From assembly GCF_047495875.1 (NCBI RefSeq), contig NC_092460.1, forward strand, positions 3,591,520 through 3,655,519: DNA of 64,000 nucleotides, read 5' to 3'. Of this stretch, positions 21,551 through 35,400 are shown piece by piece; positions within the stretch are counted from its first letter, which is position 1, and each line of letters begins with the position of its first letter. This DNA is from Pithys albifrons albifrons (Eukaryota; Chordata; Aves; Passeriformes; Thamnophilidae). Under the pieces are notes generated by a model. The model was given only the letters and a program-made list of their open reading frames with translations. It made no database searches and was not told where the DNA came from. The position numbers and the translations under genes were made by a program.

Positions 21551-24500
21551 GAAATATTCCATATACTCTATCCTGCTAATTGTGATTTTAGATTATAGAT
21601 TGCAACCCCTTTTTTTTACTGTCTTACAAGAGCACAGAGGGGTGTTAGCAAAGGTGCATTCCCAGCAGGATACAGGGGGAGGAGAGAAAGAATTCCAACC
21701 ACTGAAAAGCTTCAAAATTCTGTGAGCAACATCTACCTCAAAATGATTGAAACCATCATCTGGGTTAGAGCAGGGGAAATTTTATTTTTCAAGATGTAAT
21801 TAATGTTTCACTGTAGGATTTCTTTTTGTCCAGGCATAAAAGAGCAGGTTGTGTTCCGTCTGTAAAATTTCCTTAATTCCATTTTTCTCTTGTGTCTGTT
21901 TTTGGCGGATTTGGCTGCTTTCATATTTCAGTGTGTAACTTTGAGGCAGACAAAGAGTATAAACTGCATATGGAAGGAGTGATAAAAAAATAAGCGTGAT
22001 GTTTGCAGAGAATAATCCCTGCTGAATTACCACTGTACACCTTTGATTAGAAAGGCAGACTGTGCTGGAGTGGGAGGTGTGGGAGGCACTGCAGTGTGGC
22101 ACGGAGGGTTGGGGAGATGTGTGACAGCTCTCAGAGTTCTGTCCCAGTTAAATGTGCTTGAGTGCAAGATTATATCACTGCACCTGAAAATAGAAAGTCT
22201 TTACAAGTGCACAAAGTCAGTGATTAATGATTATTTGGGAAGAGACTTGGGATGGATGAAAAAGCAGCAACGAGTGAAGCACCTTCTGCTCCTCCCATCC
22301 CTCTCCCTCCCTAAACCTCCTTCTCCCACTCCAAACTCCTGCCTTGGTTCTAGTCCTAATTGTTAACAGGAATAATTAACCTCTCTGTACCTTTTAAAGT
22401 AGCCAAACAATTTGCAAGGCATTTCTTTGGGGTGCTTTGATTCTTTTTTGGCACAGCTGCCAAAAGGGAAGGGAAAAATAAAGGTCATTTTGCCCACTGG
22501 CAGTTGGAGAGTTTAACCAAAACCAGGCACCACTTCAGCAAGGCAAGAAGGGTTTTTATTTGGTTTTCTTGTTTTCTTGGGGTTTTTTTGTTTGTTTGTT
22601 ATTTTTTAAATTCATGAATCTTCTTTCCCACTGCATAAGCCCTGAATACAAATTTGTTTTATTGGCCATTTCGCAGCTGTTGATTAAAATAGTTCATAAC
22701 AAAACTGCAAATGTGCTGTATTTGGAGGAGTTTCACTGCAAAGAATAGCCCATTTCTCTCCCAAGTCAAATCCTGACAATAGACAGGGAATTAAATGACT
22801 CAGTGGTCAATTAAAATAATACATATGCAAAGTTCTTTCCAATGTAAAGACAAGGGAAGGAAGCAAATGAAGACAGTGGATAAAAGGTTAATTAAAGGTC
22901 AAGTCGTGTCTCATAAAACATCAGGCATAGGGAATAAAAAGCAACAAAAGGCTAACAGAATAAAATCAAAGAATAGCAGAAGACTGATGGTGAAAAGTAG
23001 AAAAAGAAAGGAATCTTGCTGTAGATATGAATATGAATAATAAAACATGTTTCAAATGCACGTGGAAGGACCTAACAAAGTAGGAAGCCAGGCCTCCAGG
23101 AGACAGCCAAACAAATGTATTGACTGAGGAAGCAGCCCTTGATAAATAATTAAAGAAATGATTTGCTTCATTGTTCCCTGGGGAGCTCAAGGGACAGATT
23201 CTGGCAGCTGCTCTACATCTTGGAGTGGCATGGAGGCCTCCCAGGCCCCCGAGGGAGGCAGGGATGGAGCTGCAGCCACACACAACTCTCTGCACCGCCA
23301 GTGTGGGAATGGAGAGGCAAAGGGAAAAAGGGGAAAGGCAGATAGATATGTCCATAAATTGAGGGGTTTCTGGCTGTACTGCTCCACTATGGACATTTCC
23401 TATGGACTGCAGTCCAAGGCACTAAGTTAGACAAGTCAATTGAAACTTATGTCTCAGAGAAAAAAACCCTCCTTTCTCCATTTGTGTGAGCTAACAAGCA
23501 GAAACATGAAAAATAAAATCCTTGAGGGCTGCAGCAGCCAGTAGTTTTTATCTGAATTAATAGCTTGGGGTGAATGCAAGGATCCTTCAGAGCCCTTCTT
23601 GACCTGCTCACTTTGAATTAAACTGCATTTTGCTGTCACTGTGATTTAACTTTCTGTTCGTTGCCTTATGATTTAAGAATACACCGTTTCCCTGCTGAAA
23701 ATAGAGCTTGTAAGAGGAACTTGGGTTTCAGCTCAGTTGCTTAATATGTTGATAGCAAAGTCTGCACTATGCTGGCTTTTCTTACTTTTGGGGGAGCCTT
23801 GTTAAAAGACATTCTATTATATTCTGCTCTAAAAAGCCTTTGAAAGGACAGGAAATAATGTACTGCTGGCAGAACTGGGATTTTGAGATGTATTGCATTT
23901 ATTCTGTAAATGCACAGCCTTATTAGCTCCAAAAGAGAAACAGAAGGAGGGGGATTTTCACTGACAAATGATATCTTGGGTCATGAGTCAAGGATGCCTT
24001 TCAGAACATTTCTAACTTGAAGTGCATGAGTTGTTCTTGGGAAGAAATATTAGGCTTTCCTGAAAAGAAGCCTCGCTGTGAGCACATCAGGCTGCAGAAA
24101 GACACGGAAGTGGCACAGAAGGAAGAGCTAAACGTGAGGAAAGGGCAAGGACTCTCTTCTGCCCTTGTGTGAAAGTGCCAGGCTCTCCCTTTGCCACTCA
24201 GCCCTGTCGCCTCCTGGCTCTCCCTGCTCTCAAAATCCATTTGCATTACTGTGGTTATGCCTGATGGGATAAACTCCAGTGTTAGATGAGACAGTCGAGA
24301 TCAGCTGTGCTCAAACATGAACAGAGAGGACACACAATGGTTTGTGTGTCTCCCAGGAGCATCTCCTGCCTGCTCACATTTGGGCACAGCCAGAATGCAG
24401 AAGTTCAACGTGGGCCCCGCAAACGGCTCTTGCTGCAAAGGGGGGAACCCAACCCAAGAGTGGTGGAGCAGAGCCTGGGATGAGCCAGGCATGTGGGACA

Positions 24501-27500
24501 GTCCTCAGCACTGGGAAAGGAATTGGTTCTGAACCTGGCACTGTGTCTGCTGCATTTTCCACTTCATCTGTCTGTTTATGTTCCACCTAACAATGAGACC
24601 TTCGCTGGGACTGTTCAATGGGCTCCAGGCAAAGTAGGGGCACCGTATCCAAACTCATCTGCTGCCTCACATATCCCTCAAACCTCAGGAGGTCCCCAGC
24701 AGGCTTCTGCTCTCCACTGCACCTGCAAAGCCTGCCCTTTGAGCTAATCCTCTGGCCTGTGTCCCTGTCACAGGTGGGGAGCTGCTGGCCCATGGCTGGG
24801 GAGCACGAGTGGCAAAGGAAGCCGGTGCAATCCAAATGTGGTGGTGGGCTGATGTGGGAGAGGTTTCTGACTCGTAACATACTTTGCAGCCCTGGAAATC
24901 TGCTGGGTTAGGGCACCAGCTGTTCTAGAAATATGATATGTAGGGTAAAGGAGCCTTCCTGGAGTGTGCTGTAATATCAGTGATACTGAAAATGCACCAC
25001 AAATCTCCCAGAAGACCAACTAGAACACAAGCTGTTTCTCTTTTCAAAGGTGCAATGTTGCACTGTTTGCTTTCATTTCTTTCTGAGATGAAACAAAGAC
25101 AAATCCAGCTTCTGTGGAAGTGCCCTTTGTCACAAGAACTCCAAGATACCAGGGCAGAGGAGAGAGAGAGTCAAGCCCTGGGTGTTTTGCCTGGAGCAAA
25201 CAAGACTGAACAGGACAAAACTCCACTAGGGGCACACCAACAAAATGAAAAATATTGGGGTTTTTTTACATTTTTAAATACCAAAAAAAAAAAAAGAGGT
25301 GTAATGGGAATTTTTGGATCCTTGTAGATATTGCCAGCCTCAGGAGTACCCTGAGGGGGAGAATTATCCACTCCACATCTCACCTAACATCAAGGGAACA
25401 GGAACTCTCCAGGAGCCTAATGAACCCTGAATAGCCTTTCTCCTTCTCATTGACTTTTCACCAATGAAACCAGGTGAGTTGAAATTCTCTCCTCCCTGGA
25501 CTGTTCTGTTTCATTTTCTTCTCTCTCATGTCTAATCTAACTCAATACCTACTATTTAATTTCAACAAGGTTGGATAATGTTTCCTTTACAAAATGTTGC
25601 TTTGTTCCACAGCTCTTCATTACAAGATCTGAATTACTCAATCCCCTCCTTTTGTCTCTTTTGCTTGTTTATCTTCTTCTTTCCTCTCCTGTATTGATAC
25701 TGGACAATAAAAACCATACAAAGCACACAAATGCTTTTAAAAAAAACCTACTTTTCCCATTTGTGCCTCACCCAAGTCACTGCAGCTTTTTACTTCTGCT
25801 CCTGCAAAGTGTCCAGATGTCACCTGAAAAAAACCAAAAGTATGAAGTTCTACAACAACATTTTAGGCTTTTATTTTTAAACTGGTGAGCTGTGGGTTGA
25901 AAAAAAAACTGTAAATACCTATTCTGGAACTTATAATTCATTATCCTGCTATTTCTGGCTTTGCTTTAAAACTGCTGGAAGTCAGAAAGGAGGGGTTTTA
26001 ATTCTTATTCCCCTGTAGATATTCAGGAGAATTTCCCACTTTGTCACTGAGCTGTTCAGCTACTCCAGCAAGGAGCTCAGGAGGAGAAGAGCTCTGCAGC
26101 TGGAGGGATGAGATGGAAATGTTGGCATCACTGCACTGTATTAAACAAGCTCTATGATTACATTTGCTACAGTTCCTCTTTGAATTTAATGGAAAACTTT
26201 ATATTGATGGAATGCCTGATTAATAGGGATTTATAACAGAAGCTCTGTTAATGTGGAAAGCATATAAATCTCATATATCTGTATCTATTGCTCCTCTTTA
26301 CTAGATTATTTTCACTTGGTTCAGGATTTAACTCTGGTAGGAAACACCTCCTGTGAACAAAAATCCAATGGCTGTACCAAGAATGCAGCTCTGCAATTTG
26401 CAACTATTTTTTAAAGCCCTTCAATTTAATTACATGAAAAAAACCTCAGATTAAAACAAATGTTTATCCTCAGCTTTGAGAGGCTTCAGATTTAGCAGCT
26501 TCACTAATAGGTGTTGGTGACAGAGGGTTTTCTCTGACATTAATGCAGTCCCTGGCTCAACCTGAGTCTCTCAGCCAGCTCAGGATGTGACACCATGTAA
26601 TTTGTTCAAATCCTTAAATCTTTTTCATGCTTTTTTGCCCCCCACAGCTTTTCCTGTTGTACAGCCACCCATGGATTTACATTGGCATAAAACTGCTGTG
26701 AGAGGGGAGAACATCAGGTGGGATTTTTGTCTCGACTGCTCCAGTCATGCCTCTTCTGGCCCTGGGAGCAGCACTGGGACAGACCTGGGACCAGTTTGGA
26801 TGAGGGGAGATCTCAGGAGCCCTCAGTGCTCAGCAACCCAAGATACCATCACTTTTTAGTTTGGATGGGTGGGTTTTAGAGGTTTCTTATTTCATTTCAT
26901 TCTAACCAGGTAGTTGGTATATATAAAATAAATTCACCAGTCAATAGACATGAGCCATTTCATTTTCTATCCATTTCTATCTTCTAGATCTTAGATTCAA
27001 CCTGATTTTATAAAACTTAATGCAGCTTCCCTGCTTCGTGCCAGATCCATACATGTCTGAAAACATGGCTGATGGAAAGGGGAAAAATCCAACCCAAATT
27101 AATAAAGTTTTCCCTTTTCCATTTATTACATATTTTATTGATAGGAACAGAAGGAATCCACGTTCCTGCTAATGCTTTTTGGTGTGGCATATTGGGGTAT
27201 TGATCAGTGTTGCTGAGAGCAATGGTTGGCTTCGTGGGAGATTGCCTGAATAAAGATTTCAGGACTGGGCTCTCCAGCACTTAAAATGTTTCATTACTCA
27301 AGATCCTGGAGTATGAAGATTCTTGCAGAGGATGTGTTTTGCACTGCAATGTAATTGAAACATATATCCTGGGCAAGAGATGCCTTAGACTATGCTGAAA
27401 TAAATGCCTTGCATGGGAGACAGAGCTCCTATTGAGAGAGGTAAATGGCTTACCTATTAAAACATGACATATTGAATCAGGTACATCACTGGGAAGCCAC

Positions 27501-27761
27501 AGTTCTAGGCAGTGCTTTGCCATAAATTTCTTTCTAAAAGACACTTCTGCACTGCCAAATTTAGAGGCAACCCCCTTGCTTACTTTAGGTACAGCATTTG
27601 GGATATAGTGAGACAGCACTGTCAAAGTGCAATGCTTTTAAATTCATGTATTTCTTGATTAGGGTTTGGTTTTATGTCCCTTGTTTAGGCAGACTGGTTT
27701 GCATGTGAAGCACATCAGCACAGTTGCAGCATAAGAGGAAAAAGGTGTGACATGGAAAAGA

Positions 27762-27785
27762 GAGAAAGAAAGAAAGAAAGAAGGA
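27762..27785. repeat. (GAAA)n microsatellite
   Basis: About five tetranucleotide units of GAAA in a row, followed by a GAAG variant. Confidence 0.85.
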
Positions 27786-29350
27786 AATGAATTCTTGGCC
27801 ATGAACTGAGTTTTATTCATGAAAATATCTATAAATTGTATTTTGGCATTTAGGCTCATTCTTTAAAACCTCCGTTTATTCTACTTGTCTGCAGATTTGT
27901 TCATAGCAGAAAAAAAAAAGTAGGACAATTATTCCAAATATAAAATGTTTTTGCAATTAGCAGAGGCACCAAAAAAAATAGGTGCTATTTTAAAATTGCA
28001 GCTCTCATCTTTATCTCAAATGCTGATGTCTTAAATTGTTCCAGTACAAATCTGCAGTCGCTTTTCTTGCTGCAGTTTTAAAAAGTACGTATGAGTGTCT
28101 AAATTAATACCAATTATTTCTTTTAAGCACTACTTAAGCAAGGTTGAGAGCAGCCTGAGGCAAACACTTGAGTAAAATGGGTGTCTCTCTGTCAGTCAAA
28201 GTTGGTGTGTTTGCAAAGAGACGAAGCAGCATCCTGATTTATTCACTGTGTATCAACACAATCTGGCTTTTTTTTTTTTCCTTTTTCTTTTTCCATTACT
28301 AGATATTGGTGCAGTGCAATATTTTGTATGTCAAAAGAAGAAAATGTTCTATCCACATTCCCTTCCCCAGGGTCTGAGTTTGCCTGTCAAGCAACCAGAA
28401 GACAGAGCTGATAATGGTAACGACACAGCAGAATTCCCTGCCCTGAAAATAACTCCCCATGAATTCTTCATGGGAACAGTCCTCAAAATACCCACGGGCT
28501 GGGACCCCAGCCCAGCACAGTATTACCAGCATGTCTTTGACTTCCAGTTGTTCCACCTTCATTTTAGTCTCACTGTAAAATTAAAAAAATAAAATAAAAA
28601 CCCCCTGTTTTCTTTCCCTCCCCAAACACATTGAAATGCAGCCCCTGAAATTTCAAGCCCAGATGATTTTTATCTGTGCTGCTGAAGAGCTGTTGTTTTT
28701 CTTTAGAGCTGCTTTTTTTCCCCCTCCTCTTTGGCTTTGGAACACAAATGATGTCCCAGCTGGATGAGTGAGCCAGGGAGGTCAGTGGGACCACTGACTC
28801 CTCTCACCTGCTGCAGCTCCAGCATCGCCACTCCAGGCCCTCCCTCTGTGCCCTGTCAGGTAACACTTGATGCTGTAGAGCTCCTGTCACCTCTCTGCAA
28901 TCACAGACAGGAGCATTTCATTTTCTTTGAAGATTTTATTTGCAAAATAGTTATAGTTTCTTTTCCTTGAAGGCCACTGTAAACCCTGAGACAGATGGAG
29001 AACTGATGTAGGGAAGTGTCTGGAGTTCTCTCGGGGAAAGGCAGTGCAGCACTTTGCTGGGTCTTCCCTTATGACCAGAGAATTGCAGCCACTGACATCC
29101 AGATTTGTGAGCAAAATATGCCTATTTGACCCAAAATTTCATGTTTGGCCTCTCTCAGCTGTTTGCTTGAGACCTGCATGGTGAGACAGATGCCAGTTGT
29201 TATGGAGAGACATTTGTGGTCCTTGAAGAAAGAATATGAATCAAGAAGCCAGTGCTTGGATTGTTATTTATGGCCCCCAGTGGAGCTGTTTCCTCTGGAG
29301 CTCTGCAGGGGGGACTCGGTGGCACAGGAAGTTTGGGATGGTGGGATAAG

Positions 29351-29452
29351 AATCATAGAATCATAGAATCAATTGGGTTGGAAAAGACCTCTGAGATCAT
29401 CAGGTCCAACCCTTGGTCCAACTCCAGTCCCTTTACCAGATCATGGCACTCA
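29351..29452 (-). mobile_element. CR1 LINE, short young 3' fragment
   Basis: Read on the - strand it covers the last bases of ORF2 (GTGCCATGATCTGG), the stop, the short 3' UTR with the ACCAAGGGTTGG block, and two ATTCTATG tail units. It is nearly identical to the tails of the 13.9, 17.9 and 37.0 kb copies. It is an extreme 5' truncation of only about 100 bases. Confidence 0.92.
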
Positions 29453-32400
29453 AAGAGGAGCACCTTCCATCCCCTCCCCTGCATTTGGACAGCCCTTCAC
29501 CTCCTTTCCCACACAGAGAATGCTGCTGGAGTTAAAGGCAAGAGGGATCATTTGTGGAGAAATGCAGAGTGGTGGCAGCCCTGCAGCAGATCCAGGCAGG
29601 ACTTGGATCCCACCTGAGTAACCACAGAGTTCCCAAATTGCTGATAAATAGGATTGAACCAACATAGATCCTTTATATTTTTGTCTTTCTTCCATCATGC
29701 CTGCAAGAATGACATAATGACCCATTAAATAATATCCATACCCCAGGAGAGATTTGTTGTTGGGGCATATTATCACAGCTCCACCACAAATATTGGCTCT
29801 GGGGCAGCAGGAGCTGCTCGTGCTCTCTTGCAGATTCCTGTTCTCATGCCTGTCTAAGGGCAGACTCTTTTCAGTGATGAATGAGGAAATTATGGTGGTA
29901 AACAAGTGTTTGATCTAGCAGAAAACAAAAAGATATTAAAAAGAATTTGCTGAAGTGAGGTTAATTCAAATTGGAAATGAACATTCTAGTTATTAAAATA
30001 ACTTGTCTTGGAATCGAATGGACTTTCTGTGTTGTGACACTCTTGAATCAAAAGCTGTTGGCTTTAAGACAGAAGCACAGAGGATGGGCTTGGTGGATAA
30101 ATTACTGAGGGAAGCTGATCAGCCCACATCATCCACCACAGCAGACAGTGATTGTAGAGAAAAAAAAATCAGGGATTTTATTATTCTCATGTACATCCTC
30201 AGGTTAGAAATCAGTTTTGGAGATGTTCAGACATTGTGTTCTCAGTAAGCAGCAAGTGGTTATTCCTTTGCTGAAAACGTTAATGAGGGACTAAGAGCTG
30301 GTTTTGTCCCCTTGGACAGTTAAGAAGAAAATTGTGATGGTAGTAAGAGAAATTATGGAAGCCTTCTCCTGGGAAGGAGAACAGAAGAAAAATATTAAAA
30401 GAAAATAGGGAAGAGGCATTAATTCCAAGCCCAGTAGCATGAGAGAATATTTTGCACATTTTAATAATTTTAAATTTTGCTGTCTTTTAATGCCAGCAAA
30501 GTCTTGAATGTGTTGTTGCTGAACTCAGTTTTTCATGTCATCATTATTGCTGAAGGATAATTCCACTGTCTATACTTTGTAAAGAGGATGAAGGAAAACT
30601 CTCCACCTCCTGCTGCCTGGAAATCAATGGCAGTTTTACCATGATTTCACTGGAAGCAGGATCAAAGTTTATAATCATTTTTGTTGCTTTTATGGTTAAT
30701 AAATATTATTTAGTGCTGCAGTAGTGCTGCAGTAAGATCCCTATAATAACCTGGAGGATAGGAAATGAAATACTGCCCTGCTCCCCCTAAGCAGTGGCAA
30801 TAACAAGAGACAGGAGAGACAAGAAGGTAAAGTGGGATTTTGATGCAGGGAACCATAATGATGTTTATTAGGGACAAAAACCCCACAACAAAGCCAGCCC
30901 TTGGTTTCCTGTTGCTGCCAGTGCCTCATTCCTGAGAGATGTAATTCAAAAAGAACAGTCCAACAGCACAAAAGACAGAGCTCTTGGAATACAGAGCTGG
31001 GCTTGCATGAGTAAGGCTGAGTGATCTGCTGCTGGCTGGCTCTGCCCCTCAGTTCAAACTTTGTCTGCTTTAACTTGCACATGGAATTTTTCCTTCCCTA
31101 GGCTTGCTGGAAGCATTATAAATGCAGCTCATGTCACTGGGCTGCCTCTGGTTTGCTTTTCCTCCCACTGCATCATCTCTCATATTCCAGGGAAGATTAT
31201 GCTGAGGTCCAAAACACAGGACAGAAATGACCTGGTGTTTCCTGCAGTCAGTCAGTGCCATCCTCCAGCACTGGCACAATATTCAGTGTTTGGGCTTGTT
31301 TTTTGTCTCTACAAACCGGTGGAAATACCTGGGGGAGGTGCAGCAGGTCTGTAATAATCAAGGTTGCTCGGAGACAAAGTGGTGGACCAGGCAGTGCTTC
31401 CTTCTGGGATCTCTGCTGCTCCTGATGTCCCCAGACAGGAACATCACTTCCCATCGCTTCATTTTGATTATTTGGGGGGCATCTTCTCAGGTACAAAACC
31501 ACAGCAGAACACAGTTAGGGTATAACTCATTTCCAGACCCAAATATCTGGATTTAATCCCATATCTGCAAGATCTGGGCATTTCTGCCTGCAGATGTTGG
31601 ACATTTTACTGTCTGTGGGGAGTATTTAAAATCCTCTATTAAGTCCATAGCCAGGAGGACAGGCTGTCAATAGCTGAACTAATGGAACTTGCAGCTTCCA
31701 CTGAAATTTCTCTCAAGTTTGGGTCACCTTCAATTTAGATCAGGATTTAACAGTTCATTCCTAGCCTGAATATGGCTCTGTTTAATTACAAGTCGTGGCT
31801 GTTTGAAGTGGTTGGGAAATTATTTATGCCTGATAGCTGGGATTTCCTAAGAAGCCTGAGAAAGTTGGGCATTAAAATCTAATCAGACTTTAATGGAAAC
31901 CAGGTACTTCAACACAATGAATAGTTCAAACTTACAAATAATCCTACAGACTACAAACTAGGCTAACAGCTCCAAAATGTGTGCAGGGAGAGCTCTGCCT
32001 CCTGCTGCAGATGCCATTGGAAAGATTGAGGTTGTTTTCCAAAATACACAGTGGAGGAAAACAAGCATATAAACATAATAATGGCAGTCCATGAAAAATA
32101 TAGCAAGGGAAAATTCACTTCATTCCCAGGAAATGGGGAGGGTTTCAGTAGCTTTTTCCTCAACCCTCTAAGATTGAATTTTGCAGGGCTTTTCTTTTTC
32201 CTTCCCTTCCCCCCCCTCCAAGTGTTCTGTTTGTTGGTCCTGAAGGAATTCTTAATCAAGCAAAAATGACACCTGGATTTACAGCTTCTTCCTTTCTCCC
32301 CTGCTTGCTCTTCTTCCTCTTTTTGGATATGCTGAGTTGATTCTGAGAAGCCTTAGGAAAAAAATCTCTGTCTGGTATTGGGGGTTTTTTTTGTGGTTTT

Positions 32401-35400
32401 TTATCCAGCATCCATTTTCTGAGAGTGTTGAGGAAGTCGTGGCATCTACAGGCAAGACATGTACAGAAATTACCCAAAATGGATATTCTGCTGTTGATGG
32501 CAATCATTTTTAATACAAAAACTGAGGTCAGTGAAATAACTCAGCAGAATGGCTGTAATGTTTTATTACTCTCACAGTAAGGTATAATCTTAATTTCAAA
32601 TGTGAAAGAACATACAGCAGTTAATGGGAAGGGTCTAATTCTTGCTCCATTAGTTTTACCTCACTGAGTTAGCAGAAATCAGCTGATAATTTACCTTGGG
32701 ATTCAGAGGGAGATATTCCTGATCTATATTAATGTAAATGAGAGGAGAATCAGGCTAAAAGTCTGGGGGGGGTTAAGCAAATTGTTTCTGTAACTATTAC
32801 ATATATTTTCATTAATTGTACTTGCAAGAAGAGCTTGTGAGATAAAATCTTCACAGGGAGCCTTAACTTACCTGTTCATCTTCTCAGGGTTTGAAGAATA
32901 GTCCCCTTCTATTTTCAAACAATATGCAGTAGTTCAATGTCACAGACAAATGTGGGCTGCAATATTTAGACATAAATTATACCATCCTGGAGTCCTAAAT
33001 GGGGAGGAACACGCAGTGTGTTTCCAATTCATTTGAAGTATGATCTGAATGCATCCATGCTGAATTCCTGATGAGCCTGCCCCCCTTCCAGCAGACATGT
33101 CTTCACAGGAGGTTGGATTAAGCCTTCAAACAAATTTTGTCTGAAGCTTTGAATGGGGATTTCAACACCCACTTAGGTGCTCCTGAAGGGAGAAGGGAGG
33201 CTTTGGAGCAACATACCCTGAAACCAAAGAGAACTGGCAGTACCAAATCTCCATCTGGTGTAAATCTGTTGGGCTGCACAGAGTTATTGTGATTTGTGCC
33301 AGCTCAAGGCCCAGCATTTGGGTGTCAAACATGAAGGACAGCACGGCGTGGCCACAGGGTGCAGAACCCCCGTGGCCACAAGGAGTGGTCTGACAGCCAC
33401 AGTGACATCTCCACTGAGCCACCACCCAGCACAGGAGGGACCCAGCCCAAAGGAGCCCCCAGAACAGGCCCATTGTCACTGGAGAGCTCTGCATTGGGAA
33501 GGGGAGCTGGGCTGTGGCTGCTCCTGCCCTGGATCCACTCACCATCCCACTGTCCTCCTGGTAGATCTGCTGCCGTCTCGTCTGATCTGATGAGCCTCCA
33601 CTTCACCCTCAGGTCTCTCAATCCTTGGTTGCCCTCTACTTTTAATCCAACAGCTCACTTTTACTTGCTTCCTGAGAATGGATGGGAAGAGTATCCTTTT
33701 CCTTGTGTACAAAACATTGGGTCCTCCCTTACATCCCTTCACTCCAAGGCTGTGCTTCCAAAGGCAGCATGGGATGGAAAAAGCCTGGAGGAAAATACTG
33801 GAAATGAAGAGTTGTATTTGGGTACATGTGGCAGGTACATGCCCTTGGTTTGGGGGTTTCCCCCTCTATTCTAGGAAGTCTAATGTTGCTGTTGCTGAAT
33901 ATAATTTACTTGCCACCTACTAATTTCTCTCCAAAAGAAGCAATGAATTTCTTTTTTAAAGACAACACAACTTGTATGGACTTTCCTGAACCCAAATTCA
34001 CTGACTCATCAGAAAAATTGGAGTTACAAATGTTCAGTGCAGAGCCCTTCAATGCCTGCTCCCAGTTCAACTCTGAATGTGCATCTGCAAGTGCTGTACT
34101 CAGCTTGCACAAGGCAAATACACAATATTGCAAAATGATCCCTATTTCCATGGTCCCCCATAGCCTGCAAACACTCACAAAGATGTTCAGGCTCAGATCT
34201 ATGACGACTCCCACTGCTTTGTAAAATTAAGCACAAGCATAAACGCTCCCAACATCAGAGCCTTAATTTGTGTTCCTTTGAACTGGCAAGGGGCCCATCT
34301 GCTGCAGAGCTCTAATTCCACCAGACAGTCTCTGTGCTCAGAGAAACACATTTTAAAAATGGAGTGTCTGTATTAACAAGCACTTCCATGAGCAATGAAG
34401 CTAATGAAGCTTGGCTTTCTTATGCTTGTGTCTCTCGGCGTTGGCTTCTCTGGTGCCCACTAAAGTGAACTCCATCCCAAGTTTTTCACACAAAGGAAGC
34501 ATTCACAACATCCTCTTCCTGTATAGGAGGAAAGGGACAGGATAAATGAAGGTATTTTGCCTCTTCCCCCCCCCCCCCTTGTGTTTTCAATACAAACACA
34601 TTATGTGTTGTATTTGTATTTTTGTGTAACTTGGAGAAATAAATACCTTATTTTTGAGCTGGTTTCACAAGCACTGAAAATTGGTTAGAATTGGTCATGG
34701 AGCTCAAAAGCTGTGTGGGGGATCACAGGACAGGAAGAGGAGGTAGATTCAATAGGTTTGGGGGTTTTCAGGCAAACAGGATTATAATTTTTAAATTCTT
34801 GTCCAATTTCAGGGCGTATTAGGATGGTAGAGACATCTTTGAAGAAAAGAACAATTTCCATTATGGTATCAGGAGTTTACACTTCTCTCCTAAAACAGGT
34901 GGAAAGTCTATAATTACCAACATCTAGTTTCTATAGTATGTAAGTTTGGGCCATACAAATCTAAACTCTGGTGCCTCTTTTGTGGACAACTTGAACTTCT
35001 CAGGCCCTTTCCCTGGTTAGTTTTATGGGGAGAATTGTCTATTATGACAACTCATAATTACTGTGGGCTGGGAAGGCATTTTTAATGCAGAATGCCCCTA
35101 TCAGTTAAGATTTCTGTTTCCAAATGCTCAGCAATAAGCCAGGACTGTTTGAGTTTGAAAATGCTATTAGGCATATTCAATATTAACATCTCTGGCTCCA
35201 GCAGGAAACCTCCAATTGATAAATAGACACTTCATTTGAACTTGGTGCAACCTTCAGTCAGCTTTGCATAACTTGGCTGATATTACAGATTGGAACAGAG
35301 GAGAATACATTAAAGATGGACCAGGTGACATCAATTCAGCAACTTGCTAATTTCAACATAAAATATTTCCCCATGAATATGGGAGTATGTTTACTTCAAG

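Larger units (their letters stand above)
20858..29350. other. Long AT-rich non-coding stretch
   Basis: Holds one decayed CR1 fragment (21470-21550) and microsatellites, but no confident gene. Several frames look faintly coding (24026-24172 forward, 25085-25320 forward, 26649-26718 with a good CCCCCCACAG acceptor, 28303-28417 with a long T/C tract before TACTAG). None has recognisable domains or consistent splice pairs, so these are treated as background. If the exon at 20.7 kb is real, this stretch would be intronic on the - strand. Confidence 0.45.

Noticed and set aside
24026..24172. 49-codon forward frame with a Lys/Glu-rich end
   Set aside because: Purine-rich DNA gives Lys/Glu codons by chance; there is no acceptor, and the reverse strand is equally open.
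25085..25320. Forward frame with Gln/Glu-rich wording
   Set aside because: Ends in an A-run encoding Lys and has no splice borders or recognised family. It shows how often such frames arise here by chance.
29450..29905. 151-codon reverse frame
   Set aside because: No domain; begins in unique AT-rich sequence and ends at a CR1 fragment; looks random.
33359..33874. 171-codon forward open frame, among the longest outside CR1
   Set aside because: Reverse frames are open over the same bases, no domain is recognisable, and the frame crosses from GC-rich to AT-rich sequence without change in reading signal.
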